A DNA stretch of 35,265 nucleotides, taken from contig JAEUKK010000128.1 in assembly GCA_016792625.1 (NCBI GenBank), positions 1 through 35,265 on the forward strand. Direction: 5' to 3'. This document shows positions 1 to 10,200 of the stretch, piece by piece (within the stretch, counting starts at the first letter, position 1; every line of letters begins with the position of its first letter). The translations under genes and the position numbers were made by a program. The stretch is from Deltaproteobacteria bacterium (GTDB taxonomy: Bacteria; Myxococcota_A; UBA796; UBA2385). The notes under the pieces were generated by a model. It did no database searches. It had not been told where the DNA came from and saw only the letters and a list, made by a program, of their open reading frames with translations.

Positions 1-2
1 AG

Positions 3-872
3 CTGGGCTGGGCAGAGCGTGAGGGTGTCCCGCGGGTCCAAGGTGAGCCGGCCAGCGCTGGATTGATCAGCTTCATCCGGGGCCGCGTGCAGGCCAACCT
101 ACCGCTGGAGCTCCTCGCCGCCGAGGCCTGGGCCATCGGCCGGCCTGGCCAGGTCGGGAGCACCGGCGTCCCGCTGCCCCGCATCACGGGGGCCGCCCCC
201 CGGCAGCCCGCCGCAGCGCCCCCGGTCAGCCACGGGATCACCGCGGGCGCGGGCAGCGCCGAGCCGCTGTACCTCTCCGCGGCGGCCCGCGAAGCGCTGG
301 CCCGCGGCGAGCAACGCCCAGGCCTCCCGCAGAACGACGCCGTGCAGGCGCGGGCGCGCACCCGCAAACCGGCGAACGCCCTGATGGTGGTCGCTGGCAT
401 GACCGGCCTGCAGTCATTGTTTTGGCTCATCGACAGCCTGACCATCGTCGCCTACTACCGCGACAGCCTGGGCTCGCTCCTGTTCGCGCTGCCGATGTTC
501 CTCCTCTTGCTCCCCGCTTCGGTGGCCGCCGCCTGGGGTGCTTGGCAGCTGCGCGAGGTGCGCGGGGGCCCCATGCCCTGGGTGGCGATGGGCGTCGCCG
601 CGCTGAGCCCCGGGTGCTGTCTGTTTGGCCTGCCCGTCGCCATCTGGGCGGGTCGCGCCTGGATGGACCCGATGGTGGTCGCGGTCCGCAGCCCCCGGGT
701 CAGCGGCCCAGCGCCGGCCGCACCGGGGCCGATCGGGCCCGGGATCAGCGCAGGCGGCGCGACCCCGGCCGCCCGAGGCATCCAGGGCCCCGTCGCCCAG
801 CCCCGCCCGCGGAACGCCGTCGAGCGCGCCGTGGACAAGGTGCAGAGCTGGACCAAAAAGCTCCCCTTCTGA
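3..872 (+). CDS. Polytopic membrane protein of unknown function, probably 5'-truncated by the window edge
   Basis: I do not recognise this protein. The reading frame is open to base 3 with no stop, so the true start may lie outside the window; the first internal start-like codon is TTG at 63, which lacks a clear ribosome binding site. Numbering from that TTG, residues 1-100 are Pro/Ala/Gly-rich and probably disordered. Three hydrophobic segments follow at about 105-131, 138-160 and 172-196, then a Pro/Gly/Ala-rich tail that ends in a short basic helix (residues VDKVQSWTKK). This suggests a small inner-membrane protein with soluble ends. It lies 57 nt upstream of glyQ on the same strand, which may be coincidence. 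No catalytic motif is visible. I am fairly sure it is coding, because the hydrophobic pattern is coherent in this frame only. Confidence 0.6.
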   Translation: MGWAEREGVPRVQGEPASAGLISFIRGRVQANLPLELLAAEAWAIGRPGQVGSTGVPLPRITGAAPRQPAAAPPVSHGITAGAGSAEPLYLSAAAREALARGEQRPGLPQNDAVQARARTRKPANALMVVAGMTGLQSLFWLIDSLTIVAYYRDSLGSLLFALPMFLLLLPASVAAAWGAWQLREVRGGPMPWVAMGVAALSPGCCLFGLPVAIWAGRAWMDPMVVAVRSPRVSGPAPAAPGPIGPGISAGGATPAARGIQGPVAQPRPRNAVERAVDKVQSWTKKLPF

Positions 873-929
873 CCTGGGGCGCCCGGCCACCCGACCGTGG
901 CCCGCCGCGCCCCCCATCTGGAGACCCTC

Positions 930-1796
930 ATGAAATTTCAGGACCTCATCCTCACGCTGCAGCGCTTCTGGGGCGACCAGGGCTGCGCCGTGCTGCAGCC
1001 CTATGACCTCGAGATGGGCGCGGGCACCTTCCACCCGGCCACCTTCCTGCGCGCGCTCGGCCCGGCGCCCTGGCGCGCCGCCTATGTCCAGCCCTGCCGG
1101 CGCCCCGGCGACGCCCGCTACGGTGAGAACCCCAACCGGCTCGGCCATTATTACCAGTTCCAGGTCATCATGAAGCCGTCGCCGGCCGACATCCAGCAGC
1201 GGTACATCCGCTCGCTCGAGGCGATCGGCGTCGACCTCAAGAAGCACGACCTGCGCTTTGTCGAGGACAACTGGGAGAGCCCGACGCTCGGCGCCTGGGG
1301 CCTCGGCTGGGAGGTCTGGCTCGACGGGATGGAGGTGACCCAGTTCACCTACTTCCAGCAGGTCGCCGGCTTTGAGCTCAACCCCATCTCGGCCGAGCTC
1401 ACCTATGGCCTCGAGCGCCTCGCGATGTACCTGCAGGGCGTCGACAACGTCTTCGACCTCGTGTGGGTGGACGGCATCACCTACCGCGACGTGTACCTGC
1501 GCAACGAGCAGGAGCAGTCGGCCTACAACTTCCAGCACGCCGACACCGACCAGCTGCTCCGCTCCTTCGAGGGCGCCCAGGCCGAGTGCATCAAGCTCTG
1601 CCGCCTCGGCCTCGCGCTGCCCGCCTACGACCAGTGCATGAAGAGCAGCCACCTCTTCAACCTGCTCGACGCCCGCGGCGCCATCTCGGTGGCCGAGCGC
1701 GCCCGTACGATCGGGCGGGTGCGCACGCTTGCGCTCGCCTGCGCCCGCACCTGGCAGGGCCTCCCGGTCGACGAGCCGGCTGGGGGTGCCGCGTGA
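930..1796 (+). CDS. glyQ: Glycine--tRNA ligase alpha subunit
   Basis: This is the catalytic alpha subunit of the bacterial alpha2beta2 glycyl-tRNA synthetase, which activates glycine with ATP and, with GlyS, charges tRNA-Gly in the cytoplasm. The 288-residue product matches the family from its first residues (MKFQDLILTLQRFW) and keeps the hallmarks: QPYDLEMGAGTFHPATFLR near the N-terminus, the class II motif region AAYVQPCRRPGDARYGENPNR, and ELTYGLERLAMYLQGV further on. Length is normal. The ATG at 930 is chosen because a GGAG (920-923) sits 6 nt upstream and the protein then begins where homologues do; an upstream in-frame start would add non-homologous residues. It is followed directly by glyS on the same strand, the usual arrangement. 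I see no T-box leader. Confidence is very high. Confidence 0.97.
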   Translation: MKFQDLILTLQRFWGDQGCAVLQPYDLEMGAGTFHPATFLRALGPAPWRAAYVQPCRRPGDARYGENPNRLGHYYQFQVIMKPSPADIQQRYIRSLEAIGVDLKKHDLRFVEDNWESPTLGAWGLGWEVWLDGMEVTQFTYFQQVAGFELNPISAELTYGLERLAMYLQGVDNVFDLVWVDGITYRDVYLRNEQEQSAYNFQHADTDQLLRSFEGAQAECIKLCRLGLALPAYDQCMKSSHLFNLLDARGAISVAERARTIGRVRTLALACARTWQGLPVDEPAGGAA

Positions 1797-1843
1797 GCGC
1801 CCCAACCTCGACCTCCAGCGCCTCCACCGCCCAAGAGCCCGCC

Positions 1844-3916
1844 ATGCACCCGACCTTGTTCATCGAGCTCCGCTGCGAGGAGCTCCCCGCTCGCTTCGTC
1901 CGCATCGCCGAGACCGGCCTGCGAGACGCCGTTCTCCAGCTGCTCAACGGCATCGCGCACGGTGCCGTCCGCACCTGGGCCACGCCGCGGCGCGTCGCCC
2001 TCGCGGTCGAGGACCTCGCGCCCGCCCGCCCCGAAGAGCTGAGCGTGGTCACCGGGCCGGCCGAGGCCGCAGCCTACCGCGACGGCAAGCCCACCCCCGC
2101 CGCGGTCGGCTTCGCCAAGGGCAAGGGTGTGCCCGTCGAGGAGCTGATCCTCGTCGACAGCCCCAAAGGTCGCGTCATCGCCGCCCAGGTGCGCAGCGGC
2201 GGGCAGCGGGTGATTGACCTGCTCGCGCAGGGCCTGGGCGACGCCATCCTCGGCATCCCTTTCGTCCACACGATGACCTGGGGCCCGGCCCGCTGGGCCC
2301 GCCCCATCCATGGGCTGGTGGCGCTCTACGGCGAGGCGCTGGTCCCCGCCTCGGTCGCCGGCGTCGCGGCCGGCCGTGAGACGCTGGGGCACCGGCTCCA
2401 CCCTGGCCCCATCACGATCAGCGGGGCCGAGGCCTACGCCGCCGCGCTGCGCGCGCACTTCGTCATCGCCGACCGCGCAGAGCGCGAGCTGACCATCCGC
2501 TCCCAGCTCGACGCCGCAGCGCATGCCCTGGGCCTGCAGGTGGGTGAGCTCGATCTGGTCGATGAGGTGGTTGATCTCGTCGAGTGGCCGCAAGTGGTCA
2601 CCTGCGCCTTCGACCAGGGGCTCCTGCACCTGCCGCCGCGCCTGCTCGTCGAGAGCATGGGCGTACACCAGCGCGTCTTCCCGCTCTTCTCTGGTGACAT
2701 CCTCAGCAACCGCTTCCTCGCGGTGAGCAACCACCCCTTCGCCGCCACCGACCCCGAGTGCGCCGCGACCATTGCCGCCGGCAACGCCAAGGTGCTGGGG
2801 GCGCGCTTCCACGACGCCCGCTTCTTCTACGCCGAGGACCGCAAGAAGCCCCTGGCCGTGCACGGCGAGAAGCTGGCCCGCATGCAGTGGATCCGTGGCG
2901 GGGGCACGATGGCCGACAAGGGCGCCCGCGTCGGGGCGATCGCCGAAGAGCTCGCGCCCCGCCTGGGCGCGACCGGCGCCGCAGCCGCCCGCGCCGGCGG
3001 GCTGAGCAAGGCCGACCTCGCGACCCAGATGGTCGGCGAGTTCCCCGAGCTGCAGGGCCATGTCGGTCGGCTTCTCGCCGCCTTCGACGGCGAGCCCGCC
3101 GAGGTGAGCCTGGCGATTGAGGAGCACTACCTGCCCCGCTTCTCGGGCGACCAGCTCCCCACCGCCGCCCTGGGCCTCGCTGTCGCGCTGGCAGACCGCC
3201 TCGACACCCTCACCCGCACCTTCGCCCTCGGCCTCAAGCCCAAGGGCTCGGCCGACCCGCTCGGCCTGCGCCGCGCGGCGGGCGGCGTGGTCGCCCTTCT
3301 CCTCCACGCGGGGCTGCGGATCGAGCTGCCGCTGCTCCTCCGGATCGCTGACCGCGCGGGGGCCTCTGCCAGCGCGGGCCTGGACGCCGCAGCGGTCGGC
3401 GCGTTGACTGAGGAGCAGCTCGCCGAGCTGGTGGGTTTTGTGATGGACCGGGCCCGCGCAGCTCTGGCCGAGCCGCACGCGACTGACGTGGTGAACGCTG
3501 TTTTCGCGAGCCGCGATCATGATGTGGTGGCGCTGGCCGCCCGGTGCGGCGCGATGAGCGCGCTGGCCGCTGATCCGGCCTTCGAGGCGCTCAAGACCAC
3601 CTTCAAGCGGGTCATGAACATCACCAAGGACCACACCACCACCACCTTCGACCCAACGGCCCTGATCGAGCCGGCGGAGCAGGCGCTGGCGGCCACCTTT
3701 GGCGAGGCCCGGGACCGCGCACGCGCCTGTGCAGAGGCGAGCGACTTCGCCGGCGCTCTCCACGCGCTGGTCAAGCTGAGAGGGCCGGTGGACAGCTTCT
3801 TTGACGCGGTCCTGGTCATGGCGCCCGAGCCCGCGCTGCGTGAGGCCCGCCTCGGCCTGCTCAGCGCGATCGCGCTCGAGTTTCGGCGCATCGCCGACTT
3901 CAAGCACCTCAACTGA
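1844..3916 (+). CDS. glyS: Glycine--tRNA ligase beta subunit
   Basis: This is the beta subunit of tetrameric glycyl-tRNA synthetase; it binds tRNA and is required for aminoacylation with GlyQ. From the ATG at 1844 it is 690 residues, matching the E. coli protein (689). Landmarks are the N-terminal EELPARFVR, TWATPRRVALAVEDL, GHRLHPGPITI, DLVEWPQVV, the HD-like central segment (FFYAEDRKKPLAVHGEKL), DPLGLRRAAGGVVALLL, and the C-terminal helical anticodon-binding region ending in ADFKHLN. An alternative start is the GTG at 1793, which overlaps the glyQ stop by 4 nt (GTGA) and has a G-run 6 nt upstream; it would add 17 low-complexity residues. I prefer 1844 because family members begin there, but coupling through 1793 is possible. 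The gene appears intact. Confidence 0.96.
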   Translation: MHPTLFIELRCEELPARFVRIAETGLRDAVLQLLNGIAHGAVRTWATPRRVALAVEDLAPARPEELSVVTGPAEAAAYRDGKPTPAAVGFAKGKGVPVEELILVDSPKGRVIAAQVRSGGQRVIDLLAQGLGDAILGIPFVHTMTWGPARWARPIHGLVALYGEALVPASVAGVAAGRETLGHRLHPGPITISGAEAYAAALRAHFVIADRAERELTIRSQLDAAAHALGLQVGELDLVDEVVDLVEWPQVVTCAFDQGLLHLPPRLLVESMGVHQRVFPLFSGDILSNRFLAVSNHPFAATDPECAATIAAGNAKVLGARFHDARFFYAEDRKKPLAVHGEKLARMQWIRGGGTMADKGARVGAIAEELAPRLGATGAAAARAGGLSKADLATQMVGEFPELQGHVGRLLAAFDGEPAEVSLAIEEHYLPRFSGDQLPTAALGLAVALADRLDTLTRTFALGLKPKGSADPLGLRRAAGGVVALLLHAGLRIELPLLLRIADRAGASASAGLDAAAVGALTEEQLAELVGFVMDRARAALAEPHATDVVNAVFASRDHDVVALAARCGAMSALAADPAFEALKTTFKRVMNITKDHTTTTFDPTALIEPAEQALAATFGEARDRARACAEASDFAGALHALVKLRGPVDSFFDAVLVMAPEPALREARLGLLSAIALEFRRIADFKHLN

Positions 3917-3962
3917 GGCCGCCGGCCGCGCGACGGTCAACCGGTCGGCGCGGAGCCATCGG

Positions 3963-3990
3963 GGCCGGCGGTGCCCAAGCGCCGCCGGCC
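3963..3990 (+). terminator. Strong GC hairpin after glyS, possible transcription terminator
   Basis: Bases 3963-3974 pair with 3979-3990 to form a 12-bp stem with one T-G wobble around a CCAA loop. It lies 46 nt after the glyS stop. No T-tract follows, so a classical intrinsic terminator is not shown; it may act with Rho or protect the 3' end. The position at the end of glyQS supports a termination or processing role. Confidence 0.4.
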
Positions 3991-4096
3991 GCCGGCTCGA
4001 ACCGGGTCTAAGCGCGGGGCGAGGGCCGGTCGGCGCCCCCCGCAGACCTCTGCGACACCCTTCAGCCATCCTTCAGCGCGCCCACCCGCTACATCT

Positions 4097-4124
4097 TTGC
4101 GGCAGCGAACTCTGGGCGTATATC
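4097..4124 (+). promoter_or_regulatory. Candidate sigma70-type promoter for the 4253-17666 gene run
   Basis: TTGCGG (4097-4102) and TATATC (4119-4124) are separated by 16 nt in an otherwise GC-rich background. They lie about 130 nt upstream of the ATG at 4253. The match to consensus is fair, and the call is inference from sequence only. Confidence 0.3.
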
Positions 4125-4206
4125 CTCACCCTTCGGCCAGGCCGGAATCCTGCTGCGGCGGATCACGGCGGTGGCGCGCGCTCGCCCGCAACGCCCTGCA
4201 AACCGC

Positions 4207-4212
4207 TATACT
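4207..4212 (+). promoter_or_regulatory. Candidate -10 element TATACT
   Basis: A near-consensus -10 hexamer lies 40 nt before the ATG at 4253, which would give a short leader. No good -35 box is present 16-18 nt upstream, so it would need an activator or a different sigma factor. It is an alternative or addition to the pair at 4097-4124. Confidence 0.3.
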
Positions 4213-4252
4213 GCGACACCCCGTGCCAACTTGGCCGGCCCCCGGAGGAAGG

Positions 4253-7200
4253 ATGGACAACCTCAACCCCATCAAGACCGACCAGCGCGGCGGTCGCGAC
4301 GGCGGGTCCCCCGGCGGCGCCACCGAGCAAGACCAGCAGCAGGCCCCCAGCGCGCGCAACATGGGCAGCCTCATCGGCGGCGGCGGCGGCACCGGCAGCG
4401 CAGGCACAAGCACCCCGCCGGGCGGCGGCGGCACGGGCAGCGCGGGTGGCACCAGCCTCGGCGGCTCCGGGATGCGGGCCTTGCTCCCGCCGCGGGGCGG
4501 CGGCGACAGCCCGACGCAGGGCACGGGCCCGGCCTCGGGCACCTCCTCGGGTGAGAGCGCGGGCACCACCTCGAACACCACGACGCCGGCGCCCAAAGAG
4601 GCGCCCGGCAGCGCACCGGCCGGCGGCACCAGCAGCGCCGAGACCACCGCCCGGGCGGCCGACCTCAGCGGCGGGGGCACCGGCACGACCACCGGCGCAG
4701 GCCCGGGTGGAGCGAGCGGCGCGGGCACCACCACCGCCGCGGGCTCCGGCTCGGCCAGCACCAGCGGGACGCCGGCGGGTTCGGCCGGCGCCACCTCCGG
4801 CACAGCGGCGACCGCCGCCGCGACCACTGGGGAGGGCTCCGCCTCCGGCACCGCCGGGTCCACCACGGGCACCGCCGGGTCCAACACGGGCACCGCCGGG
4901 TCCAACACGGGCACCGCCGGGTCCACCACGGGCACCGCCAGCTCCGGCGCCGCCGCGGCCTCCTCCGGCACCGGCGCCGCCGCGGCGCTGACCGGCTCCG
5001 CCAATAGCGCCGCCGCTGAGACCACCACCGGCTCGGGCGCAGGCTCGGCCGGCGCAGCCACCACCAGCGGGGGGCCCAGCTCTGCCACCAGCACCGGCTC
5101 CACCTCCTCTGCCACGACCGGGGCCGGCTCCGACGCGGCCATCGGCACGACCGCCAGCAGCGGCAGCGGCGCCGCCTCCACGGCCACGGCCGGGCCCGCG
5201 CAGCAGACCAGCACAGCCGGGACCGGCGGCAGCACCGGCCTGGACGCCATTGTCGCCGACTCGGGCACTGGGGGCGCCGCTGCGGCCACGGGCGCTTCGG
5301 CCGCCGCCACCGCGACGGGGGCCACGGGCGCTTCGGCTGCCGCCACCACGACGGGGGCGGCGAGCGGCCCCAGCGGCGACGCCACCCAAAACACCGTAGA
5401 GGAGGGCACTCCCGCCGAGGGCGACGGCGAGAGCGGCGCGCTCGGCGGCACCTCCGGCGTCCCCACCACCGCGGGCGCGGCTGGGGCGCCCGGTCCGGGC
5501 GGCGCAGGCCCGGGCGGGGCCGCAGACGCGGGGCCGGGCAGCGCCGATCCGGGCGCCTTGGGCTCCGCCCCTGCCGAGACGGTGGGCACGGCGGCCGCCG
5601 ACACGAGCACCACGGCCGTGGCCACCGACGGGGGCCAACAGGTCAGCAGCCCGAGCCTCGACGCGGTGGGCGGCCTTGATGCCGTGATCCCGACCGGCGG
5701 CGGCCCCACCGAAGACAAAGCACAGGCCGGCGGCGGCGGTGAGACGGGCGCGGTTGAGGTGGGCGGCGCAGGCGGGGGAGCGGGGCCGGTCGCGCTGACC
5801 CTGCCCCAAGACGCCAGCCAGGGCACCGCAGACGCCGTGCTCGCCGCCACCGGCGACCCGCTGACCCGCCACATGGCCGACGTGCAGGCCCGGCTCGACC
5901 AGGTCCAGGCCCGGGCGCAGTCGCTGCAAGAGACGGCGATGACCCAGGCGATGGCGATGGGCGCCCAGGTGCGCGCCTTCACCCAGGCCGAGGGGGCGGG
6001 CCTCGGCGCCCACCTCGATCAGATCTCCGGCAACCTCGCCGGCGTCTTTGCGTCGAGCCGCCAGAACATCGTCGGCGCCGCCGCCTCTGCCCGGGCGGCG
6101 GTCGCCGGCGCCGAGTCCAGCACGCGGGCGCGCATCGGCGAGGCGGCCGAGCGCAACGCGGCCAACGTGCAGGCCCTCTACCGCCAGCAGCGCGCCCTCT
6201 ACAAGAACCTCCAGCCGCAGCTCTTCGCGCCGTTCCAGAAGCTCATCGGCGAGTACGCCGGCTTGTCGGGCACCGACAGCAAGGCCATCGCCGAGACCTT
6301 CTGCGACCTCAACATCCAGGGCGCGGTCGGCGCGCGGGACAACAGCGCGCTGGAGAAATTCACCGGCCCCCTCCGCGTCGAATTCGTCAACGGGAAGATG
6401 GAGAAGGCCCGCGCCGAGATGATCTCCGGCGGCGAGAAGCGGGCCACCGAGACCCGAGCGGGCGAAGCCCAGTCCAAGGCCGAGATCGCCGCGCTCATTC
6501 AGCCGCTGGACGCCAACGTCGAAGGGCTCGCGGTCAGCGGGGCGGCGACCGTGCGCGCCGCCCGCAAGGCGGCCGAGAAGAAGCTCGCCGCAGACGTCAA
6601 AGGCGCCAACGAGACGATCAACGCCGCCGAGCAGTCCTCCCTCGCAGAGCTCAACAGCGTCGAGAGCGCCATCTCCGCAGAGCTCTCCACCCTGCGCGGC
6701 CACCTCGCCGCCGAGATGGAGGCCCGCGGGCAGATTGGCGACGTCATCGCGCTGGCCGCCGGTCAGGACCTCCGCGGCCAATTCGACCAAGTCTTGGCCG
6801 GCATCGCCGCGCAGCTCCCCTCGGGCGGGGTGACCCGCGAGGCCGCCGAGCCCCTCCTCGCCGCCGCCGAAGCCCAGCTCGACCAGCTCGCCGGGCTCCA
6901 GCAGGCCCAGCTCGCGGCCTTGCTCGGCGAGATGCTCGGCAGCTACAGCGAAGGGGTGCAAGGGACCCGCGCCGGGGTCGACGCGCTGGCCACCAACGCC
7001 AGCGCCGCCATCCAAGGCACGGCCTCGCAAAAGGTCGCAGGATTCGGCACCATCGGCCAGCGCTTCGCTGAGGTGGTCGGTATGTTGGCCCCCTCGGTCG
7101 ACAGCACGGTCGGTCAGTGGATCCAACCCATCAGCGGGCGCCTCGCCGCCCAAGCCAGCCAGCTCCGCGGGGTTGGGAGCAAGGCTGCCTCTGCCGCCCG

Positions 7201-10200
7201 CGGGGCCGCCAAGAGCAGCCACGACAGCTACACCAAAGACCAAAAAGGTGTGGTGTCGGGCTTCCTCGCGAAAATCACCCCCAAGGCCCTCGCCGCCGGC
7301 CAGAGCGCCGGGGCCGCCGCCCAGGACCGCGCCAAGCAGGCCTTCCAGGCCATGCGCGGCATGGGGACCGACGAGAACGGCATCTACAACGCCCTGCGCA
7401 ACATGAAGGAAGGCGAGCCGGCGGTCACCAAAGAGGAGTTCATGAAGCTCACCGGCGGTGAGACGCTCGACTCCTGGCTGCGCTACGAGTTCAGCGGCAC
7501 CTTCGGCTTCGACCAAGAGGGCTACGACATCGCCAAGGCGCACCTGGAGCGCCAACACGGCCGCGCCGCGCGCCTGGAGATCAAATACAACTGCCACTGG
7601 TACGGCGACGACAAAGCCCAGATGGAGAAGGTCCTCCGCGGGCTGCCCAAAGAAGAGCGCGAGAAGATGGCCGCGGCCCCCGAGTGGAAGGGCACCCGCG
7701 ACCTGCTCCAAAGCCGCCTCAAGGGCAACGATCTCGACGTCGCCAAGGCGCTCATCAACAACAACGTCGCCCGCGCCGACGCAATCCGCCTCAAAGAGAC
7801 CATCGACAAGGCGCGGCAGAAGCGCGATGACGACGCCGTGCACGACGCCTTGGCGGGTATGGACCAAGACCAGCTCGCCGCCATCGCCGAAGAGTTCGTC
7901 ACCCTCAAGGGCGTGACCAACGCCGGCGCCGCGCCGCTCAAGGGCGACTTCGCCCGGGCAGAGATGGCCAAGTACGTCACGAGGGACATCGAGCGCGTGC
8001 CCGGGATGCGGGGCGAGCGCAAGATGGACAAGTCCTCCAAAGACCTCGCAACCGACCTCATCGTCAGCGGCAAGGAGAGCATGGAGGTTCGCGTCTCCAG
8101 CTTCGAGCGCGAGATGAACCGAAAGGGCGGCCCCGACGCCGTTCGCCTCGAGAAGGCGCTCTACGCCAACGACGCCCTCTCGCCGTCCGAGACCGACGAC
8201 GCGCCGCTGTCCGAGCGCCTGCACAGCCCGGACAAGGACGTCCGCGAGGCCGCGCAAAAGCAGGCGAAGGCCCAGCAGGAGGCCTTCGAGAAGTCCTACG
8301 AGGAGCGGTACAAGAAGAAGGCCAGCGCCTCGCTGAGCGGTCAAAAGGACCTCAGCAAGGAGAAAAAGAACCTCTACGGCATGATGATGGAGGACGGCTT
8401 CAACTCCACCCGCGTGGCCAAGACCCAGATCCAGATGGCGGTCGACGGGGCGGGCACCGACGAGGACGCGGTCAAGCGCGCGCTCAAGGGCATGAGCCCC
8501 AACGACATCAAAGAGCTCAAGCAGGCCTACCCCAACCTCGAAGCCGACCTCGGGGTCAACGGCAAGGGCGGCTTCTTTACCGAGCTCAGCGGCCAGGACC
8601 GGATCGACGTCGAGGTGATGTTGATGGGCGACGAGGCCCACCTCAACGACGACGAGAAGTACGCGCTGGCCGCGCGCAAGATGAACGACCAGCTCGGTAC
8701 GGGCGGCGGCGTCTCGGGTGACATTGAGAAGCGGGCCCTCAAGGCCAACTGGGACGAGCTCAGGGACTGGAAGGCCGCCCACAAGGCCGACTTCAAGGAC
8801 GGCACCTTCCAAGGCGACCCGAAGGACTATGACAAGTACCTGCTGATGTGCCGGCGCGTCGGCATCTCGGCCGAGCTCTACCAAGAGCAGTCCGACCGCA
8901 TCACCAACTACATCACCACCGGCATCGCGATCGTCGGCGCGATCGCCGCGACCGTGATCACCGCTGGCGCCGCCTCACCTTTCCTGGCCGCGGCGCTGAC
9001 CACCGGCGCGACCGGCCTGACCACCATGGCGGTCAAGGCGGGTATGAAGGGTGACCGCTACGGTTGGGAAGAGGCCGCGACGGACGGCGCGAAGGTGGCG
9101 GTCGAGTCGATGACCGCTGGCTTCGGCGCGCACCTCGCCCGGGGGGCCGAGGGCCTCAAGGGCATGGAGAAGCTCGCTTACCTCACCAAGACCGGCGCGG
9201 CCTCGGGCGGCCTCAACTCGTTGAGCTCCTCGCTCCTGGACGAAAAGACCTACAAGGACGGCTTCGATTGGGGCGGCGTTGCGCTGAACACCGCGGGCGG
9301 CATCCTTGGGGGCGGCGCCACGGGGTACTTCGCCGGGAAATCGGGCATTCGCTCTGAGGGGTACGACGACGCCACCAGCTTTGGCACCAAGCTGGCTGAC
9401 AACACCAAGTGGGGCGCGCTGGAGGGCCTCACCACCGGCACCATCTCGACGCTGACCGACAAAGACGTCTGGGAGGGCAAGAAGGAGACCGAGGACATCA
9501 TGTGGAAGGTCGGCGGGAGCACGCTGGGCGGCACCGCCAAGGGCGTCACCGGCACCATCGCCGACAAGTATGTGGGTGACGACGGCAGCGTCACCAAGGC
9601 CATGAAGGACAAAGACGAAGCCGGCAACGCCATCACCCCGACGATGGGCAAGTGGGGGGGCTCCTTCCTCACCGGCCTCGGTAAAGGTACCCAGAGCTTC
9701 GCCGACAAGTCGGTCGAGACGGCGCTCAACAAAGAGACCTGGGAAGACGACGACAAGGGCATCAGCGAGGTCTTCCACCAGGGCGGCAAGTCCGGCCTCA
9801 GCTCCTTTGCGTCCAACACAGCGGGCACGCGCTACGCGCACACCGATGGCTCCAAGGCCGCACAGGACAGCAAGAACCCCTGGACCCGCGGCGTGGACGG
9901 CTTCAAACAAGGCGCCTTGGAGAGCAGCCTGAGCTCGACAACTGAGGGCTTCTACGACCTCGTTCGCGGCAAGACCGAGGCGAACGGCCGGGCGACCGGG
10001 CTCGACGCCTTTGGCCTCAACGTGCTGCAGGGCACCGGAAGCGGCGCCAAGGACGGCTTCCTCAAAGGCTGGTCCGGCGCCTACAAAGACCAGCGCAAGG
10101 AGGAGCGCACCGCCGCGGACGCGCTCAAGGCCAAACAAGAGGCGGACGCCAACAGCCAAGGCGTGCCGGCGAACGGCGCCACCGGACAGGGCACGACCAA

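Larger units (their letters stand above)
3917..4252 (+). other. 336-nt intergenic region between glyS and the giant annexin-like gene
   Basis: No convincing gene is present. The stretch holds a 12-bp hairpin (3963-3990) shortly after the glyS stop, a mildly AT-richer middle with a promoter-like pair near 4097-4124, a TATACT box at 4207-4212, and a strong ribosome binding site (GGAGGAAGG, 4244-4252) directly before the ATG at 4253. The frame of the downstream gene is open upstream to 3971, but that extension is basic and low-complexity and lacks a ribosome binding site, so I treat it as noncoding. Confidence 0.6.

Noticed and set aside
872..929. T-box or other leader before glyQ
   Set aside because: Only 57 nt, without a visible stem with the expected bulge or a terminator. 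Such leaders are also not expected in this phylum.
3971..4252. Upstream extension of the giant protein to 3971
   Set aside because: The added 94 residues are Arg/Pro-rich, overlap the hairpin, and lack a ribosome binding site. ATG 4253 has an excellent one.
4847..5356. Tandem repeats considered as a CRISPR array
   Set aside because: Units are contiguous, have no unique spacers, and encode a low-complexity peptide in frame.
4163..8884. Antisense open frame of 1573 codons
   Set aside because: It is a shadow of the giant gene caused by high GC and biased third positions. It has no ribosome binding site or recognisable domain, while the plus frame shows annexin-like motifs.
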